DNA of 64,000 nucleotides from assembly GCA_039566865.1 (NCBI GenBank), contig CM076943.1, forward strand, positions 44,524,663 through 44,588,662, read 5' to 3'. Within the stretch, counting starts at the first letter, position 1. Each line of letters starts with the position of its first letter. Origin of the DNA: Aurelia coerulea (Eukaryota > Cnidaria > Scyphozoa > Semaeostomeae > Ulmaridae). Positions 30,001-38,728 of the stretch are shown in pieces. The notes under the pieces were generated by a model, which was not told the DNA's origin, made no database searches, and worked only from the letters and a program-made list of their open reading frames with translations. The position numbers and the translations under genes were made by a program.

Positions 30001-33000
30001 AGTTTTATCTCAAACCATATCAAAATTAACATGCAAAAATATTTGCAGCTTCACAATGGGCCATGGAATTTATCTCTGTTTGTGGGGGCCATGAAATTTT
30101 TTTTGGAAAAAGTCATATCCTCTGCCCCCCGGTAGTAATCTTTGGTAACCTCTGGAATTTGATATAAGTGGAGGAGGCTTAATAGAGAGGGGGCTTATTT
30201 AAAATTTTGGCTCTGAGGGGAGGGGCTTATTAGAGAGGGTGGCTTAATAGAGCCTTAACGGTCTTTAGATGCAGTCTGGTCAAAGAAGTAGTACGATGGG
30301 TGTTTGAACTTTGTAATCAGCCAGAAAAGGGATTAATTTGATTTTGATATGACATACCTTTTTGGACTTTGCTGCTCAATAATAGCTGATGCGGTTTGCT
30401 GCAAGTAGATTTCCCAGTCCGGTTCTTGAATTGGTTGATCCGGAGTAAATGGATATTGCTGCACTCTACAAGCCTCGCACATAAGAATAGCTCTTCTCAA
30501 ATTCCGGTTCGATTTCTCTGAGATCCGACTTGCTAATTCTGAAGGTAGGACAAGCCCCTCTTTCTTGCAAATGTACTGCAAGACTTGGCTGATCTAAAAA
30601 TAAAACAGAGTAGAAACTCAATATTTCAAGAAACAAGCAGTTGACACAATTGGCAGAGCTTATATCCAGTTCATTCGTTGATTTTGCTAGACTTGCTACA
30701 GCGAAGCTATCTGTGACAGTAGAAGAAGAGTCCAGCTCTACGAAAATGGTTTATGTCGAGCGTAGAAAACCTTGCAATTGAGCCTTGCATGTATCATATA
30801 GCACTTGCGAGGAAGTTTTACCAACAAATATTTAAACATAAAGTCTAACTGTTTTCTATATTATCCAAAGATGATTTGACGGAAACGCAATTCATGTTTG
30901 TTTCCAGTTGACCACGCGCCACCTGAGTTTTTTAATCTTTGGAGTGTAATGTTGCGCATAGTTCACCGTTAACGCCTGGCAGTCTTCCAAATAATTGTTC
31001 GCCTTTCGCTGCATTTACGTGGCCTACGTGGTCAAAATACAACAAGGACAAAAAAATGACTTCTTGAAACAATTAAAATATTGAAAAGATAAGGTGGCTA
31101 AATGGGGGAAGGAGGTTACGGTCTATTCAAAGAAGCAGCACGAATTTAAAACAGCCATACTACTAAAAGACAAAGAACAGTTTTATACTCATCGGTAATG
31201 TTGTTAACCATTTTGACTTTCTTAAAGCTGCCCATGTGTCTTCCAGTATAATCTGAGAGATCGATTTAAGGAATATCTAAACGCGTCTATCTATCATTAC
31301 TTTCATTAAAGTTCCCTTGTGCAGCAATTCATGACACTATTAATCAACTTGATGACCTTCTAATCAACTTGTAGACTAATTACATGAGTCTCAGTTTTCT
31401 GCATTGAATTGGATGATGTTATGTCTTCACATGGAGTATGAAGCACTTCACACTTGTACCGGGTGCGCCAAAACAAACTATGCACGTTTGGCAGGCCACA
31501 ATAAATCGTACACTGGACTGATTTTAAGGAATTATGACTTAATCGTTAGCAGAAGGTCTGAATTAGATACTGGGATTTTTTGCAAATTTTTTCATTTTCA
31601 GTTTTTAGAGCTAGAAGCGAGTTTCCTAAAATTTTAGTTTTCGAAAACACTGAAAACGATCAAAAAACATCGATCAAGTTTTCTAAATAATCGACATGAA
31701 TGGACAAAGAGAGAACTTGTTCGTGGTGATTTGCGATTTATAAATCTACCAATTGTAATCTGCTTTACGAGAGTTGGTACTAAACCCCCAAATACCCCAG
31801 AAAACGTATTCTCTTCGTTCATTTATGTTGAATCTTTTAAAATTTAATCGACTTTTTTTTATCGTTTTCAATGTTCTCGAGAACGAACATTTTAGGAAAC
31901 TCGCTTCTATTCTAACTCTAAAAATTGAAAACGGAAAAATTTGCAAAAAAGTCCTGAAATCTAATTCAGTCTTTCTGCTAAAGATTAAGTCATAAATCTT
32001 CAAAATCGGTCCAGTGTACGATTTATTGTGGCCTGCCAAACGTGCATAGTTTATTTTGGCGCACCCGGTATGAGTGAAAATAAAAACATCAGATTAAAAT
32101 CAACTTGAAGGATTCCCATTTTTTACTGCATACCTCATCATTAGTAGGAGCAGCAACTCTTACACCCAAACATCGACTTCTGATGGCAGGGATGACTTTA
32201 CTCGTTGAATTGCAGCATAAAATAATCCTACATGTTGCTACATATTTCTCCATTGTCCGTCTCAGTGCATGCTGCGCATCTTTTGTCAGTCGATCAACCT
32301 CCATCAACACAACAACTACAGATGAAATAAGTTTCTTTATATCCAATCATTTGTATGTGCTTTCTCTATATTTCTACCTACAATCCTGGACAAAATATGT
32401 TGAGAAAATCTAGGATGCTGAGAAGCTAAGCTTATCGAAGCAGCGTCCTGGTCCTTCCTCTCGATGTGACCACACCTCGTGAACTCTTTAGCCTGAAATT
32501 ACAGAGAGTTGGCTACTTCCCTCACTCTACGTAGCAGGTTCGGCAGGGCGGGGACTCGAACCACCAACCTGCAAACTGGAAGTAAAGCGTACTACCACTG
32601 AGCCATCCCCGCTCGTCAATTTATTGCAGCTGCAAATTTGTTTCAGTTTTAAATTTTGATATAGGGGAGATGCTACTTGAATTGCGGATACGGATATGCA
32701 ACCAATAAAGTAAAATACTGGTATGATCATGACTGAAAAGTCGGAGATGTCAGAGCAAAGACTCAAACTTTTCTAGCTCCGACTTTTTGGTTTTTACCTG
32801 TAGGCTGTAGACGAAAAGTTAGAGATGTCAGAGTAAAGATTTTCCCCTTCAATCCGATGCATTCCGTTTGTAATGCTCGGTTGCTGTCAAAAAGCTTTGA
32901 GGAAAATCAGAGAAAAATCTTGGAGGTTATCTTAAAGCGTTACTGCCATGAAATATCCCAAAGCATTCTGAGAGCAACTGAGTTTTGCAAACGAAATGCA

Positions 33001-36000
33001 TTGAATTAAAGGAACAATCCTTACTCTGACCACTCCGAATTTTGGTTTACAGCATAAGTCAGAGCGGGAAAAATTTGATTCTTCGCTCTGACATCTCAGA
33101 ATGTTCGGTCATACCTAAAACACCTTGCCATATTTAGAGCAAATCTCCAACCATCTAATCCCAAAATTATACCAAAACCTCAAAAATTAACGCTCATAAA
33201 CACGTGCATTCGTTCATGTGCAATGGTTGTTCAGCACTTCATGATTTTTCAAAGAGGCAAAAACAAGCAAAAGAAAGACCTTTTTTATACAAACTTTCAA
33301 AGGTAAAACACATCTATACCAAATCATGAAAAACCGTGTCCTAGGATGTTGACTTTCCGTATCTAATCCTTCCGAAATTAACTTGGCATACGCTTCATTA
33401 CATACGGAAGATATATTTCCCCGCTAAATCTGACCTATTGGTCCAAGGTTATGCACAAAATCAGAAGCCTAGATTTATGGATAACTAGGAGTTTTCCTGT
33501 CCCAGTTTTTTAGCCTAGTGCAAAATTTTGTTAGCCTACCTGGTGCGCCAGAAAAAAGTTCCCACTTTTGAAAATTCATAGCATCAAGAATACTGAATGG
33601 ATTGGAATGGATCAATATTTCCTTGACAGCCAAAAGATCGAAGTATTTTTGTGATTTTTCTCACCTTCTTATGAGCACTGGAAAAATTGGTAAATTCAAG
33701 TTTACAAAAACTTGATGGTTGCAAAATGACTGAAAAAGGCCTAAAGTACTTGATCAAATCATAAAGGACTCCTCACTCAGAAAAACAGAGAAAATACAAT
33801 TTCTCATGGGTGAGAGATATCGTCTGCATATTTATTGCCATGGGATTGAAAATCTTTAGTATCTGTTTGAGAATCTATTTCTTGTAACTCTTGAGAGAGG
33901 TGAAACGCATGAATACCAAGACAGTAAATTACCTTTAAAAGATTTCTGAGTAGATGAATCCAATTGATTTGTTTGTGCTGTTGTTTTTATAAGTTCTTGG
34001 ATAACGACTCTATCATATATCCCAGCATCACTGATGAGATAAAACAGAATAAAGATATAGATGGTTAAGTTAAACATGAATTAATCTGACAGTAACTGAA
34101 GATATATATGGGTTTATCTTTTCAGGTTGAAACTGTTGTCCATTTGAAACTGTCTATCTTCAGTCTCCTTTGTTGCTTCAGCTTAAAGGGGCTCCGTCGT
34201 CAAAATGAAAACAAAACAATGAATTTTGCAGTTTTTTTAAAGATGATATCACACAGGATTTTCGTATTATTTTCAAAATGAAAGTTGCTGTTTGGGCATT
34301 AATCATTGTACTTCACCAAGGAACAAACCAAACATTCATATCTTCTACGATTGCTCGGATATAAGTGGATTTTTAACGGTCGCTTTTTGGTGGCTTGGGT
34401 GAAGCCGCCAAACAAACTGCAGAGAACAATGGATGAACAAACAAACAAATCCGCAAACTCGCACATGTCACTAATTATCCATTGTTCATCCATTGTTTTC
34501 TGCAGTTTGTTTGGTGGCTTCACCCAAGCCACCAAAAAGTGACCGTTAAAAATCCACTAATATCCGAGCAATCGTAGAAGATATGAATGTTTGGTTTGTT
34601 CCTTAGTGAAGTACAATGATTTATGTCCAAACAGCAACTTTCATTTTGAAAAAATATGAAAATCCTGTGTGATATCACCTTTCAAAAAACCGCAAAAATC
34701 ATCATTTTGTTCACATTTTGGCGACGGAGCCCCTTTAACTTAAATATAAGAGAACAGCTTTTTTTCAATTCAATGAGCATTCTTGATATCATTATTATGA
34801 TGAAAATTATCTTGTTTTTCTTTAAGATTCATCAAACATCATGTTCAACAGCTTTGACAAAGATCAAGAGGCATCATAACTTCCAAATTAATTAATTAAT
34901 TTTAAAAACAGTAGAATGTTTAAGAAATTTTAGTTTATGAAGATCTACAGTAAGCAAAATGAAATATGTCTTTTTTCTGGTCACAAACACACATTCTCTG
35001 CATTGTAGTAAATCACCAAAGGTGGGTATAGGGAAATTTTGACAACTGAAAGGCCTTCATCCGATCACATGTCCTCTACTCACCTGGGATTCACTTCAAT
35101 ATGGTAGTTGCTAGAAATAGTTGTAATCTCAACCTTTTTCTTTGATGGAGTCTGGAAAGGAATCAAACATAATATTTCTAAGAATAGAAAAACTGAAAGA
35201 GTTACGATCCAGGTCAAGTTTCATGGACAGTAGATTGAAATTCATTCAAAGCTATATTGTAAAAATTTTCAGGCTTTTGCATGGTTAGTTAGCACAGATG
35301 ATGTCACCTTCTCCATTCAAACCAGGGATGTAGGGGCCAGGGTATTGGGGGCATGTGCCCCCTTAAGATTTTGCAAATATCACAAAAAAGTACAATTTTT
35401 TCCGGCAAATAAGTGTCCCTTTGGCTTAATGAAAAAGTACCCTTTAAATATTACCCCCCCCAAGTTTAAGATGATTCCTACAGCCCTGATTCAAACTCAA
35501 CTTATGAACTGCATTTTTCCATTCAAGCTTGAAAGGAAAGGGAGCTATTCACCAAATATTACACATTTTAAATCCACTGTGTTAGCAATAATTCATCTCA
35601 TCTTGCATTGAATTGTTTAATGAGTGACAAAAAGAAAAGGAGGAAGGCTTACTGATTTCTTACCAGAAAATGCTGTTGGTCCAGTTTCAATTTCTCAACT
35701 CCTGCACCATACATTTCTCTGAGTATGCACATGATTCTTGTCTTCTTTCCAGCACCTGAAGGGCCATACACCAACAGATGTGGGAAATCCCCTCCATTTA
35801 TCTGTAAAGGACAATCCAATGTTATTCTCTGCTACTGAGCAGTTTGGAACTTTGTTCTTTGCTATGTATGTTTTAACAGGCCATTGATTACCCTCCTGAA
35901 ATATTTGTCTTTAGACGATGAGTTTCAGCAATATAGCTGAATCAATTTGCACATAACCAGAGAAACAATATGATCTACTTACTAGCTTTTTCAGATGCTG

Positions 36001-36069
36001 TGCTTGATCAAGATGATAACTCAGCTTTGCCAAGGAATTTGGGCGATGTTTGTCTATCCATAAGCTCAT
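26890..36069 (-). CDS. RFC3: Replication factor C subunit 3 (gene span, eight exons)
   Basis: Eight minus-strand exons join in perfect phase to 1068 nt, 355 codons plus stop, against 356 in the human protein. RFC3 is one of the small AAA+ subunits of the RFC clamp loader, which opens the PCNA ring and loads it at primer-template junctions in the nucleus. Seen in order are the N-terminus [16 protein letters not shown]; the Walker A motif GPSGAGKKT at about residues 42-50; a [20 protein letters not shown] block at about 131-150 in place of a canonical DExx box, as usual for RFC3; CNSTSKV (sensor 1); the SRC arginine-finger motif at about 177-179; [13 protein letters not shown]; and the C-terminal [18 protein letters not shown]. 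All motifs are intact. Introns are 0.7-2 kb and hold MITEs, one SINE and an hAT-type element. The start codon faces CORO7, 2.6 kb away. Confidence 0.98.
27461..28045. mobile_element. hAT-like non-autonomous element with 8-bp target duplication
   Basis: A 585-bp element in RFC3 intron 7. The ends CAGTGGCGTAACG and CGTTACGCCACTG are perfect inverted repeats. GCAATGAT is duplicated exactly on both sides (27453-27460 and 28046-28053). CAGnGGCG termini with an 8-bp duplication are characteristic of hAT elements. The interior has GGGGCCC near both ends and no transposase frame. Confidence 0.92.
28892..28961 (-). CDS. RFC3: RFC3 exon 7
   Basis: Acceptor TCTTGCTAG, donor GTAAGA. It completes an Arg codon and encodes [20 protein letters not shown] then IIK, helices of the collar domain. 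Confidence 0.95.
28990..29290. mobile_element. Truncated MITE 'CAAATCTTTAAAAAGG'
   Basis: It begins GCATAGGTCTCAACTCAAAT just upstream of RFC3 exon 7 and shows the AAATCTGCCGTGGAAATTTA block of the family. It fades after the CTTGAAGATTGTATCATC segment, so only the left half is present. Confidence 0.7.
29589..30263. mobile_element. MITE 'CCGTAAAAGC' longer copy
   Basis: The left end is CCGTAAAAGCTCTATCAAGC and the right end GGCTTAATAGAGCCTTAACGG. At 675 bp it carries about 390 bp of extra interior sequence compared with the 282-bp copies, split between blocks matching both arms. It could be a fuller member or contain an unrecognised insertion. Confidence 0.75.
30358..30593 (-). CDS. RFC3: RFC3 exon 6
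   Basis: Acceptor TTTTTAG, donor GTATGT. It encodes [20 protein letters not shown], then [20 protein letters not shown] and [10 protein letters not shown]: the AAA+ lid and start of the C-terminal collar domain. Confidence 0.97.
30594..31456. other. RFC3 intron 5, unassigned part
   Basis: I see no exon, RNA gene or complete repeat in this AT-rich stretch. It ends at the MITE starting at 31457. Confidence 0.5.
31457..32070. mobile_element. MITE with TACCGGGTGCGCCAAAA ends
   Basis: A 614-bp foldback element. The left end is TACCGGGTGCGCCAAAACAA and the right end TTATTTTGGCGCACCCGGTA. Both arms continue with ACTATGCACGTTTGGCAGGC in inverse. A second copy lies at 45766-46611. It ends 64 bp downstream of RFC3 exon 5. 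Confidence 0.92.
32134..32315 (-). CDS. RFC3: RFC3 exon 5 (Walker B region, sensor 1, SRC)
   Basis: Acceptor CATCTGTAG, donor GTATGC. It encodes [20 protein letters not shown], then [20 protein letters not shown] and [16 protein letters not shown] ends about 45 bp upstream of its acceptor. Confidence 0.97.
32360..32612 (-). mobile_element. tRNA-derived SINE (most complete copy)
   Basis: Read on the minus strand, positions 32612-32548 form a tRNA-like head: GGGGATGGCTCAGTGGTAGT (box A) and GGTGGTTCGAGTCCCCGC (box B). A body with CGAACCTGCTACGTAGAGTG, CTCTCTGTAATTTCAGGCTA and GGTGTGGTCACATCGAGAGG follows, then a tail TAGAAATATAGAG. Head-less copies lie at 48411-48935 and 58163-58345. No perfect target duplication was found. 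The Pol III boxes are well preserved, so it may be recent. Confidence 0.8.
32613..33932. other. RFC3 intron 4, unassigned part
   Basis: It contains repeated GTCAGAG / CTCTGAC words near 32740-33120 (for example TCAGAGCAAAGACTC and CTCTGACATCTCAGA in both orientations), suggesting a decayed foldback. A solo terminus ACCTGGTGCGCCAGAAAAAA lies at 33539. No exon was found. Confidence 0.45.
33933..34030 (-). CDS. RFC3: RFC3 exon 4
   Basis: Acceptor TCTCATCAG, donor GTAATT. It encodes [20 protein letters not shown] then [24 protein letters not shown] is characteristic of RFC3. Confidence 0.96.
34187..34734. mobile_element. TTAA-flanked MITE 'AGGGGCTCCGTCGTC', full length
   Basis: A 548-bp insert between TTAA at 34183-34186 and 34735-34738. 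The ends AGGGGCTCCGTCGTCAAAAT and TTTTGGCGACGGAGCCCCT are inverted. The body is a hairpin in which CGAGCAATCGTAGAAGATAT and its inverse pair, as do CAAACAAACTGCAGA-like parts. Two open frames inside are mirror images and do not indicate a gene. Confidence 0.9.
35084..35151 (-). CDS. RFC3: RFC3 exon 3
   Basis: Acceptor CTTTCCAG, donor GTGAGT. It encodes [20 protein letters not shown] then NP plus two bases of a Ser codon. Confidence 0.96.
35324..35487. mobile_element. Short inverted-repeat element with CAGGGATGTAGG ends
   Basis: The left end CAGGGATGTAGGGGCC is mirrored by CCTACAGCCCTG at the right. The interior reads AAGTGTCCCTTTGGCTTAAT. A similar element lies at 49571-49736 with AAGTGCCCCTTTAGATTAAT. 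Both contain GCCCCC runs. The type is uncertain, perhaps hAT-related. Confidence 0.6.
35664..35801 (-). CDS. RFC3: RFC3 exon 2 (Walker A)
   Basis: Acceptor CTTTACAG, donor GTAAGA. It encodes [20 protein letters not shown] then [20 protein letters not shown]. It carries the P-loop that binds ATP. Confidence 0.97.
35983..36069 (-). CDS. RFC3: RFC3 exon 1 with start codon
   Basis: ATG at 36069-36067 starts [20 protein letters not shown] then DQAQHLKKL; the donor is GTAAGT. 87 bp, phase 0. MSLW-DK is the family N-terminus, which fixes the start. Confidence 0.97.
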
Positions 36070-36122
36070 TTTCTATGAAAAGTAAGTGAAGATTACAATG
36101 AAACAGATTTGATCAAGTTTAA

Positions 36123-36467
36123 AGGGGCTGGATAATAAATACGTAAACAAATCCATGGTTAGTGCATCAAATATCGCGCTTTGAAAGGAGAAATTCCTCT
36201 TTAATTAGCTAAATTCAAAAGGAAAGATCCTTATCTAGATACAGATCGATCTTTGGGTGAAAGATCAATGGAAATACTTGTTGGAAATCCATCTATTTCA
36301 CAGCAATCCCAAAACATATGGAAATCTAATTTGTATCAGAAGAAAGTCCAAAGCCTGATCTCCAAGATGAGACATTTATTTGAATTTTAATTGAATGGTC
36401 GCAATAAATTAGCTCATCAGAAAACTGGCAAATCCAAAACTTCCCCGACAGTTTCTTATCCAGCCCC
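36123..36467. mobile_element. TTAA-flanked MITE 'AGGGGCTGGATAA'
   Basis: A 345-bp insert between TTAA at 36119-36122 and 36468-36471. The ends AGGGGCTGGATAA and TTATCCAGCCCCT are perfect inverted repeats. It starts 50 bp upstream of the RFC3 start codon, so it sits in the promoter or 5' UTR of that gene. It shares its right TTAA with the next element. Confidence 0.9.
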
Positions 36468-36471
36468 TTTA

Positions 36472-37365
36472 ACCCTATTTGTACTGGGCGATTTTTTAGG
36501 TATGTATTTTGTACTGGGGGGGACGTTTTTCGCCCCCCCTCTTTTTCTCCAAAACTACAAAAGATATAACAATAAGACTTACCCCTATTGTTCTTTAGAC
36601 AATTGGCTATTCAAATATAACAATGACAATTAATAAGTCACGTGATTCGTTGCTAGGCAACCAAAAAACTGAGGAAAATTGGCAAATTTATGCCTTCTTA
36701 GCCAGAAAAATTCTATTTAATCAACCACTCAACCGATTTTCTCCAAATTTGTTTTAAATAGTAGGAAAAATGTTATAGTTTAAAAATATATACTTTTCAA
36801 AACTTTTTAGCATCTATTTTTAGCACAATTAGCCTTAAATTGGCCCTTTGTTGCATGCATTTACTTTCATCGCAGGTTTTTGCCAGTCCTGTCAATTTAT
36901 CTGGTAAATATAGACTCAAAATGAATCAAATTAATAAGATAAAGCAAATTAGACTAAAAAAATTTATATTTTACACTTTTTTATTAGAGAAATGACGTCA
37001 TAAATGTGAATGACGTCATAGATATTAAATTTTGCTGACATAAGCAAATATGAAAAATTTATATATCAAATGAAAGTACTCATCAAATGCAATCGAATGG
37101 TGTATGTTTGAGATCGATCAAGCAGACGATACGAAAACTACGAACATTTTAAGCTTTTTTGTTGTTGACTACTCTCCAAATATGGTATTACTGTGGTCAC
37201 ATGATCAGAGGTAGAACAATGAAATGTTAAGAAATTAATTGCCTATGAAATTTGAGTAAAAGTCACCAAAACTGGTGGTTATATCTCTTGTCGTTTTAGC
37301 GTAACGCAGCAAAACTGGTAGGGGGGGGGGGCGAAAAACGCCCCCCCCCCCCAGTACGCAAAGGG
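36472..37365. mobile_element. TTAA-flanked piggyBac-like element 'CCCTATTTGTACTGGG'
   Basis: An 894-bp insert between TTAA at 36468-36471 and 37366-37369. The left end CCCTATTTGTACTGGGCG matches the right end CCCCAGTACGCAAAGGG in inverse, and GACGTTTTTCGCCCCCC near the left pairs with GGGGGCGAAAAACGCCCC near the right. TTAA plus CCC is the standard piggyBac configuration. The interior is AT-rich without a transposase frame. Confidence 0.88.
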
Positions 37366-38668
37366 TTAAAGATGAAGATGTTTTCAGGCTAATCTCAAAC
37401 ATGACGGATGCTATTAAAAATTGAAACCAATTTGCAGGTATTTGTCCCTTTCAGGCTTCAGAAAACATATAGGTTGACACACTTCTAGAGATTTTTTCAT
37501 TTGAATTTTGTTTTATTGTCCTTTGATTGAGGCTTGGCCGGGGACCAGATAGCTAACTTTGCAAAGTGCAAATACCTGCTTATTGCTTGGTAAATTATGT
37601 GCACATGAAATTCCTTGACATAGCGCTATAGCATAGCATTGGCTTGCTTGAAGATTACATGGCCGTGGGGAAGAAATGCCTCCCATGCAGGATAGAGACG
37701 GATGAGAGTCATCTGGAGTCGGTCAGAGACCAGTCTGCAGAGTGTGGCAGCTGCACACACGAGATTTTTTTCAAAATTTTACGTGCACGCCAATTTTGAA
37801 CGAGATCTTTTGTTCATTACTTTGAAAACAAAGGAATCAAAACCTTGCACGCGAGCAAATAAAGGAATCAAAGACCTTGCACGCGAGCACGCCACTGCTT
37901 CCTTGGTCTGCACGCGTGAGATCTCGTCAAGAACTGCCATACTCTGCAGACTGGGCAGAGACATTACTCAATTGAACTTCCCCCTCCTTTGGACACATGA
38001 GATTAAGAGTAGGTATTTTTCGAGTTAGTTGCATAATGCTGTTCTTCTCTGGCTGGCTTGAGGTTTTTTGTTAACTTGATTTCATCTTTTCAATCACATG
38101 TTCTAATCCAGTATGGAAAATTGGACAATTTTTTTCGCCGAGACCTCAGGTGTGCAAGAAGGGTCCTCTATCTATTGTTTATCTATTGTCTGTTTTGAAT
38201 ACCCTTATTGTTTTTCTTGGGTGTGTAAATGCCACACTTTCCATACAGGGTTCCAATTTGACGTTTTTAGTTTTAACATCTGATTTTTGCTTTTTAAATT
38301 TTACAAATACATTGGTCGTTGGTTGGTGACCATGGTAAATAAAATTGGTTTCTAGGATGTCCAAATATAAAACCACACGATGAACGGTCTTCCTTACCAT
38401 TAACTTTCTAGCGTTACTACCTTGTTACTTTTCCACGTTTGTGAACTTGTCTGTCTTCTAGATTAGGCCAACTTCTTTTCCAATTTCCAATACATATCCA
38501 ATTTTTGGCGCGAAATTTATAGTTTGAAATCGAGACTAGCCTCGTTTGGATGATGTAGCATCTTTCTATATAGTTGTTGTTGTTGTTTTGATTGCAACCA
38601 CAGTCCAACCGAACTGCAAAAGGGAGGTGAACTGTGGAAGTGAAGAGGAAAGGAAGTCAGAAGTCAAA
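37366..38668 (+). promoter_or_regulatory. Candidate promoter region upstream of CORO7 (unproven)
   Basis: About 1.3 kb between the piggyBac-like element and the CORO7 start codon. CTGCAGAGTnTGGCA words occur near 37735 and in inverse near 37938 and recur in CORO7 intron 1 near 39010, so a repeat is present. No TATA box or initiator can be named with confidence. It is labelled regulatory by position only. Confidence 0.3.
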
Positions 38669-38728
38669 ATGTTTCGATTTAAAGTATCCAAGTTCAAGAA
38701 TGCAGCACCCAAGATTCCAAAGAGAGAG
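38669..38728 (+). CDS. CORO7: CORO7 exon 1 with start codon
   Basis: ATG at 38669 in context TCAAAATGT; the donor is GTATGT. It encodes MFRFKVSKFKNAAPKIPKRE, 20 residues ending in phase 0. The F-x-VSKF signature supports this start. Confidence 0.92.

Noticed and set aside
34299..34542. Two 78-codon frames on opposite strands
   Set aside because: They encode nearly the same peptide because they are the two arms of the TTAA MITE at 34187-34734.
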